From NCBI RefSeq assembly GCF_035506375.1, contig NZ_DATJPM010000069.1, forward strand, positions 1 through 32,159: a stretch of 32,159 bases of DNA. The letters run 5' to 3'. The DNA comes from Methanocella sp. GTDB taxonomy: Archaea > Halobacteriota > Methanocellia > Methanocellales > Methanocellaceae. Positions 29,764-32,159 of this stretch are shown piece after piece; the first letter of the stretch is position 1; the number at the start of each line of letters is the position of its first letter. Position numbers and translations under genes: made by a program. A model generated the notes under the pieces. It did not search any database, was not told the origin of the DNA, and was given only the letters and a program-made list of their open reading frames with translations.

Positions 29764-30084
29764 ATGATAGACGATGCAATGGGTAAAGAATTGCGTAAAG
29801 GATCCCTGAAAATGATCGTGCTGAAGATCATCAGTAAAAAACCCATCCATGGCTACGATATCATCCATGCCGTCGAGACCATCACGAATGGCAATTGGGT
29901 GCCGAGCCCGGGCTCTATATACCCGGTCCTCGACTACCTGGAAACAAAAGGATACGTCACAATGGAGGAAATAGACCGTAAAAAAGTCTATACGATCACA
30001 GATGAAGGAAAAAAAGCCCTCGACGCGATCGATGAGAAACGCAGGGAACTGGTAAAGGAGTTGAGCCTACTCTTTGGCGATTAA
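29764..30084 (+). CDS. short PadR family transcriptional regulator
   Basis: 106 residues, a minimal (subfamily 2, LmrR-like length) PadR: MGKELRKGSLKMIVLKIISKKPIHGYDIIHAVETITNG, then WVPSPGSIYPVLDYLETKGYVTMEE, wing RKKVYTITDEGKKALDA and a C-terminal helix. It lacks the long C-terminal part of the other two PadR proteins here. First gene of an operon with an ABC ATPase and permease (13-bp gap), as is common for PadR repressors of multidrug exporters; the ligand is likely a compound exported by the pump. The dyad cluster upstream fits autoregulation. Confidence 0.92.
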   Translation: MIDDAMGKELRKGSLKMIVLKIISKKPIHGYDIIHAVETITNGNWVPSPGSIYPVLDYLETKGYVTMEEIDRKKVYTITDEGKKALDAIDEKRRELVKELSLLFGD

Positions 30085-30097
30085 TGGGTGTAAAACG

Positions 30098-31117
30098 ATG
30101 ACAGAAGAATACGCGATCGAAGTCCAGAACCTTTCGAAAAAGTTCGGCGATTTCCTGGCAGTCGACAACATTTCTTTCAACGTTAAAAAACAGGAGATCT
30201 TCGGTTTCCTGGGCCCGAATGGCGCCGGAAAAAGCACCACTATCAGGATGCTCTGCACGCTCGCCAGGCCCTCTGGCGGCGACGCGAAGATCAACGGCTA
30301 TGACCTGCTGAAGCAGCCGGACCAGGTGAGGGCGAGCATCGGGCTCGTATCGGAAAAGATGATCATGTACGAGCAGCTTACCGCCGCCGAGAACCTGCGA
30401 TTTTTCGGAAATTTGTACCAGATGCCCAGGGAGAAGATCGACCGGAAGACCGACGAGCTGCTCGCCTTGGTGAACATGACCAAATGGAAGAATGCCCAGA
30501 TCAAGACATACTCCACGGGCATGAGGCAGCGCATCAACGTCATCCGGGCGATGCTCACCGAGCCGCAGATCATCTTCATGGACGAGCCGACGCTCGGGCT
30601 TGACCCCCAGACAACGCTCTCCATCCGGCAGCTTATCCGGGACATTAATAAGAACGGCACGACGGTGATCCTGACGACCCACGCCATGGTCGAGGCCGAG
30701 GCGCTAAGCGAGCGGGTCGCCATCATCGACCACGGGAAGATCGTTGCGCTGGATACCCCCCAGAACCTGAAAAAGCTCGTCAAGGATGCGGACTTGACCG
30801 TCATAAGCGCCCGCATACCGAACCTGACCCCTGTCATGGCCGAGCACCTCAAGGCACTGGACTGCGTTACGGCCTTCGACCAGCAAGACGCGTACGATAT
30901 CAAGATCAGCGCCCGTGGCAGCGAAGGCTTCGACCGGATCATCGACTCGATCCGGCACGACGGGGGCAACATCACGATGATCAACACGAACGAGCCGACC
31001 CTGGAAGACGTGTTCCTGTCCGTCACGGGCAAGGCGATGCGCGACCAGTCGGAGAAGCCGAAGATGAGCGGTCGCCGGCACGGGCCCTGGGGCGCGCCAA
31101 GAGCGAGGGTGAGGTGA
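30098..31117 (+). CDS. drug-export type ABC ATPase (DrrA-like)
   Basis: 339 residues from ATG 30098 (MTEEYAIEVQNLSKKFGD), with GGGTGT 7 nt upstream. Walker A GPNGAGKST (39-47), signature YSTGMRQ (138-144), Walker B IIFMDEPTLGLDP (from 158), switch His in TTHAMVEAEAL. The C-terminal extension NEPTLEDVFLSVTGKAMRD is typical of the DrrA/daunorubicin-resistance group; the last 25 residues are basic and Pro/Gly-rich. It powers the permease encoded 4 bp downstream, with PadR upstream as probable repressor. Confidence 0.93.
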   Translation: MTEEYAIEVQNLSKKFGDFLAVDNISFNVKKQEIFGFLGPNGAGKSTTIRMLCTLARPSGGDAKINGYDLLKQPDQVRASIGLVSEKMIMYEQLTAAENLRFFGNLYQMPREKIDRKTDELLALVNMTKWKNAQIKTYSTGMRQRINVIRAMLTEPQIIFMDEPTLGLDPQTTLSIRQLIRDINKNGTTVILTTHAMVEAEALSERVAIIDHGKIVALDTPQNLKKLVKDADLTVISARIPNLTPVMAEHLKALDCVTAFDQQDAYDIKISARGSEGFDRIIDSIRHDGGNITMINTNEPTLEDVFLSVTGKAMRDQSEKPKMSGRRHGPWGAPRARVR

Positions 31118-31121
31118 AGTC

Positions 31122-32159
31122 ATGGGATTCATCAAAGGCTTGCAGGACAGTTTCCGCATCGCATGGAAGGACCTGCTTGAGTTCGGGCGTAACCGCATCG
31201 GGCTGATATTCCTTGTCCTGATGCCGTTCTTCATGCTCATCATGACGGGATTTATCTTCCCCACCAGCAACACATATACGAACGTGCCGGTGGCGCTAGT
31301 GGATCTGGACCACTCGCAGATGAGCCACCAGCTCGTGGACAGTATTAAGGAGATGAATAAAAAGACCGACATGATGGACCTGAATGAAGTCGGCTCGCTG
31401 AACGACGCGAAAACGCTCATCACGCGAGGCCAGGTATATGGCGCGATCATCATTCCTAAAGGGTTCGCAAAGAACCTGACCGCCGGAAAACAGTCTAACG
31501 TCACGATCCTGTCGGATAACAGCATCCCGCAGCTCTCGATGGCCATGAACGGCATCGGCTCGGCCGTGGTCGGCGCCATGAGCTCGTACATGGGCCAGGC
31601 GAACGTCCAGATGCTGGCGCTGAAAGCCAACCAGACAGTGGACCCGAAAGCGGTCATCGCGCCGCTACAGGCCGACGTTAAGGGGACAGCCCCCGGCAAC
31701 CTGAACTACTTTGACTTCACCGCGCCAGGCCTGCTGATGATGATCGTGATGATGGGCGCCATGACCGGCATACCGAGGGCCATCTCCCATGAGAAGGAGA
31801 TCGGCACCTTCGACGGCATCCTGGCGGCGCCGGTCAGCGAGATATCTATTATATTAGGTAAAACGATCGCGCAAACTGTGAGGGGTTTCATCCAGGGCAT
31901 TGTCGTGATGGTCATCGCGATACTGTTCTTCGGGGTGACCCTCCAGCTTTCGAGCGTACCACTGGCCTTCGGCCTGCTATTCCTGGGCATCTTCAGCTTC
32001 ATCGGGCTGGGGATATTGCTGACGTCCCTCGCCAACAACGAGGAAACGGCGACCATCCTGATGACCGTGCTGCAGTTCCCCATGATGTTCCTGACGGGCG
32101 TGTTCTTCCCGATCCAGCAGATGCCGTGGTTCATGCAGGACATCTCGAAAATAGTGCCG
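31122..32159 (+). CDS. ABC-2 permease (DrrB/YhiH-like), partial
   Basis: Starts at ATG 31122 (MGFIKGLQDSFRIAWKDLLEF) behind GAGGTGA, and stays open for 346 codons to the window edge; the 3' end is missing. A first membrane helix (IGLIFLVLMPFFMLIMTGFIF) is followed by a large extracellular domain (VPVALVDLDHSQMSHQLVDSI; GQVYGAIIIPKGFAKNL) as in ABC-2 type YhgE/DrrB permeases. Then come helices from about residue 205, with ISHEKEIGTFDGILAAPVS, the EExGT-like motif, between the second and third. It forms the export channel with the ATPase upstream. Confidence 0.92.
   Translation, partial: MGFIKGLQDSFRIAWKDLLEFGRNRIGLIFLVLMPFFMLIMTGFIFPTSNTYTNVPVALVDLDHSQMSHQLVDSIKEMNKKTDMMDLNEVGSLNDAKTLITRGQVYGAIIIPKGFAKNLTAGKQSNVTILSDNSIPQLSMAMNGIGSAVVGAMSSYMGQANVQMLALKANQTVDPKAVIAPLQADVKGTAPGNLNYFDFTAPGLLMMIVMMGAMTGIPRAISHEKEIGTFDGILAAPVSEISIILGKTIAQTVRGFIQGIVVMVIAILFFGVTLQLSSVPLAFGLLFLGIFSFIGLGILLTSLANNEETATILMTVLQFPMMFLTGVFFPIQQMPWFMQDISKIVP

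Noticed and set aside
30704..31699. 331-codon minus-strand ORF
   Set aside because: Antisense to the ABC ATPase and permease genes, which have clear motifs; no family resemblance.

Overview
The window looks like chromosomal DNA of a methanogenic archaeon, most likely of the Methanocella (Methanocellales) type. Four things point this way: an archaeal/eukaryotic ribosomal protein S6e; the archaeal early shikimate pair (ADH synthase and 3-dehydroquinate synthase II); archaeal TATA-type promoters with a mix of leaderless and Shine-Dalgarno starts; and moderately high GC coding DNA with very AT-rich spacers. The genus is inference; no rRNA or tRNA gene is present to settle it.

Region 1 (1-8170) is the most unusual part. 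It is a one-strand array of thirteen small genes (called A1-A13 here), each encoding a signal peptide and a short secreted protein. Eight (A6-A13) clearly belong to one family with a [WFY]GFPx[IMV][VI]Q motif just after the signal peptide and, in most, a second FPxIxQ...YP module at the C-terminus. A1 is a longer relative and A3 a possible one. A2, A4 and A5 are low-complexity, silk-like proteins (PVTVP and Gly-Tyr repeats, GGW repeats, Gly/Phe/Cys-rich). The genes are not an operon. Each has its own Shine-Dalgarno sequence, most have a hairpin and/or T-run after the stop, and each is preceded at 36-54 nt by a bipartite promoter of the form TTCG-N13-TAATATATT, strong in eight and weaker in five. 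This looks like a co-regulated, expanding family of extracellular structural proteins that I do not recognise as described.

Region 2 (8200-13030) holds housekeeping and transport genes: a small hypothetical protein, S6e, a signalling-like hypothetical preceded by a strong hairpin at a predicted transcription start, a carboxypeptidase-regulatory-like domain protein, a SemiSWEET, an ArsB/NhaD-type carrier and prephenate dehydratase. The last two overlap by 4 bp.

Region 3 (13100-15250) is a rearranged segment: a ribbon-helix-helix protein, a DUF1269 protein with a long coiled coil, and a diverged, truncated second copy of the pheA 5' end.

Region 4 (15370-20311) has two paralogous PadR regulators around a UbiA prenyltransferase, with a shared dyad upstream of both PadR genes. 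A coiled-coil hypothetical follows, then the aroA'-aroB' operon with a perfect 11-bp dyad at its promoter.

Region 5 (20312-23228) is an AT-rich island. It contains nested inverted repeats built from a common dispersed repeat, a membrane HEAGH metallopeptidase and a small alpha/beta protein.

Region 6 (23229-32159) is membrane and signalling: an ABC ATPase/permease/NEW3-protein operon, a secreted protein paired with a membrane-anchored double winged-helix regulator, a PAS histidine kinase, and a PadR-ABC ATPase-ABC permease operon whose last gene runs off the window.
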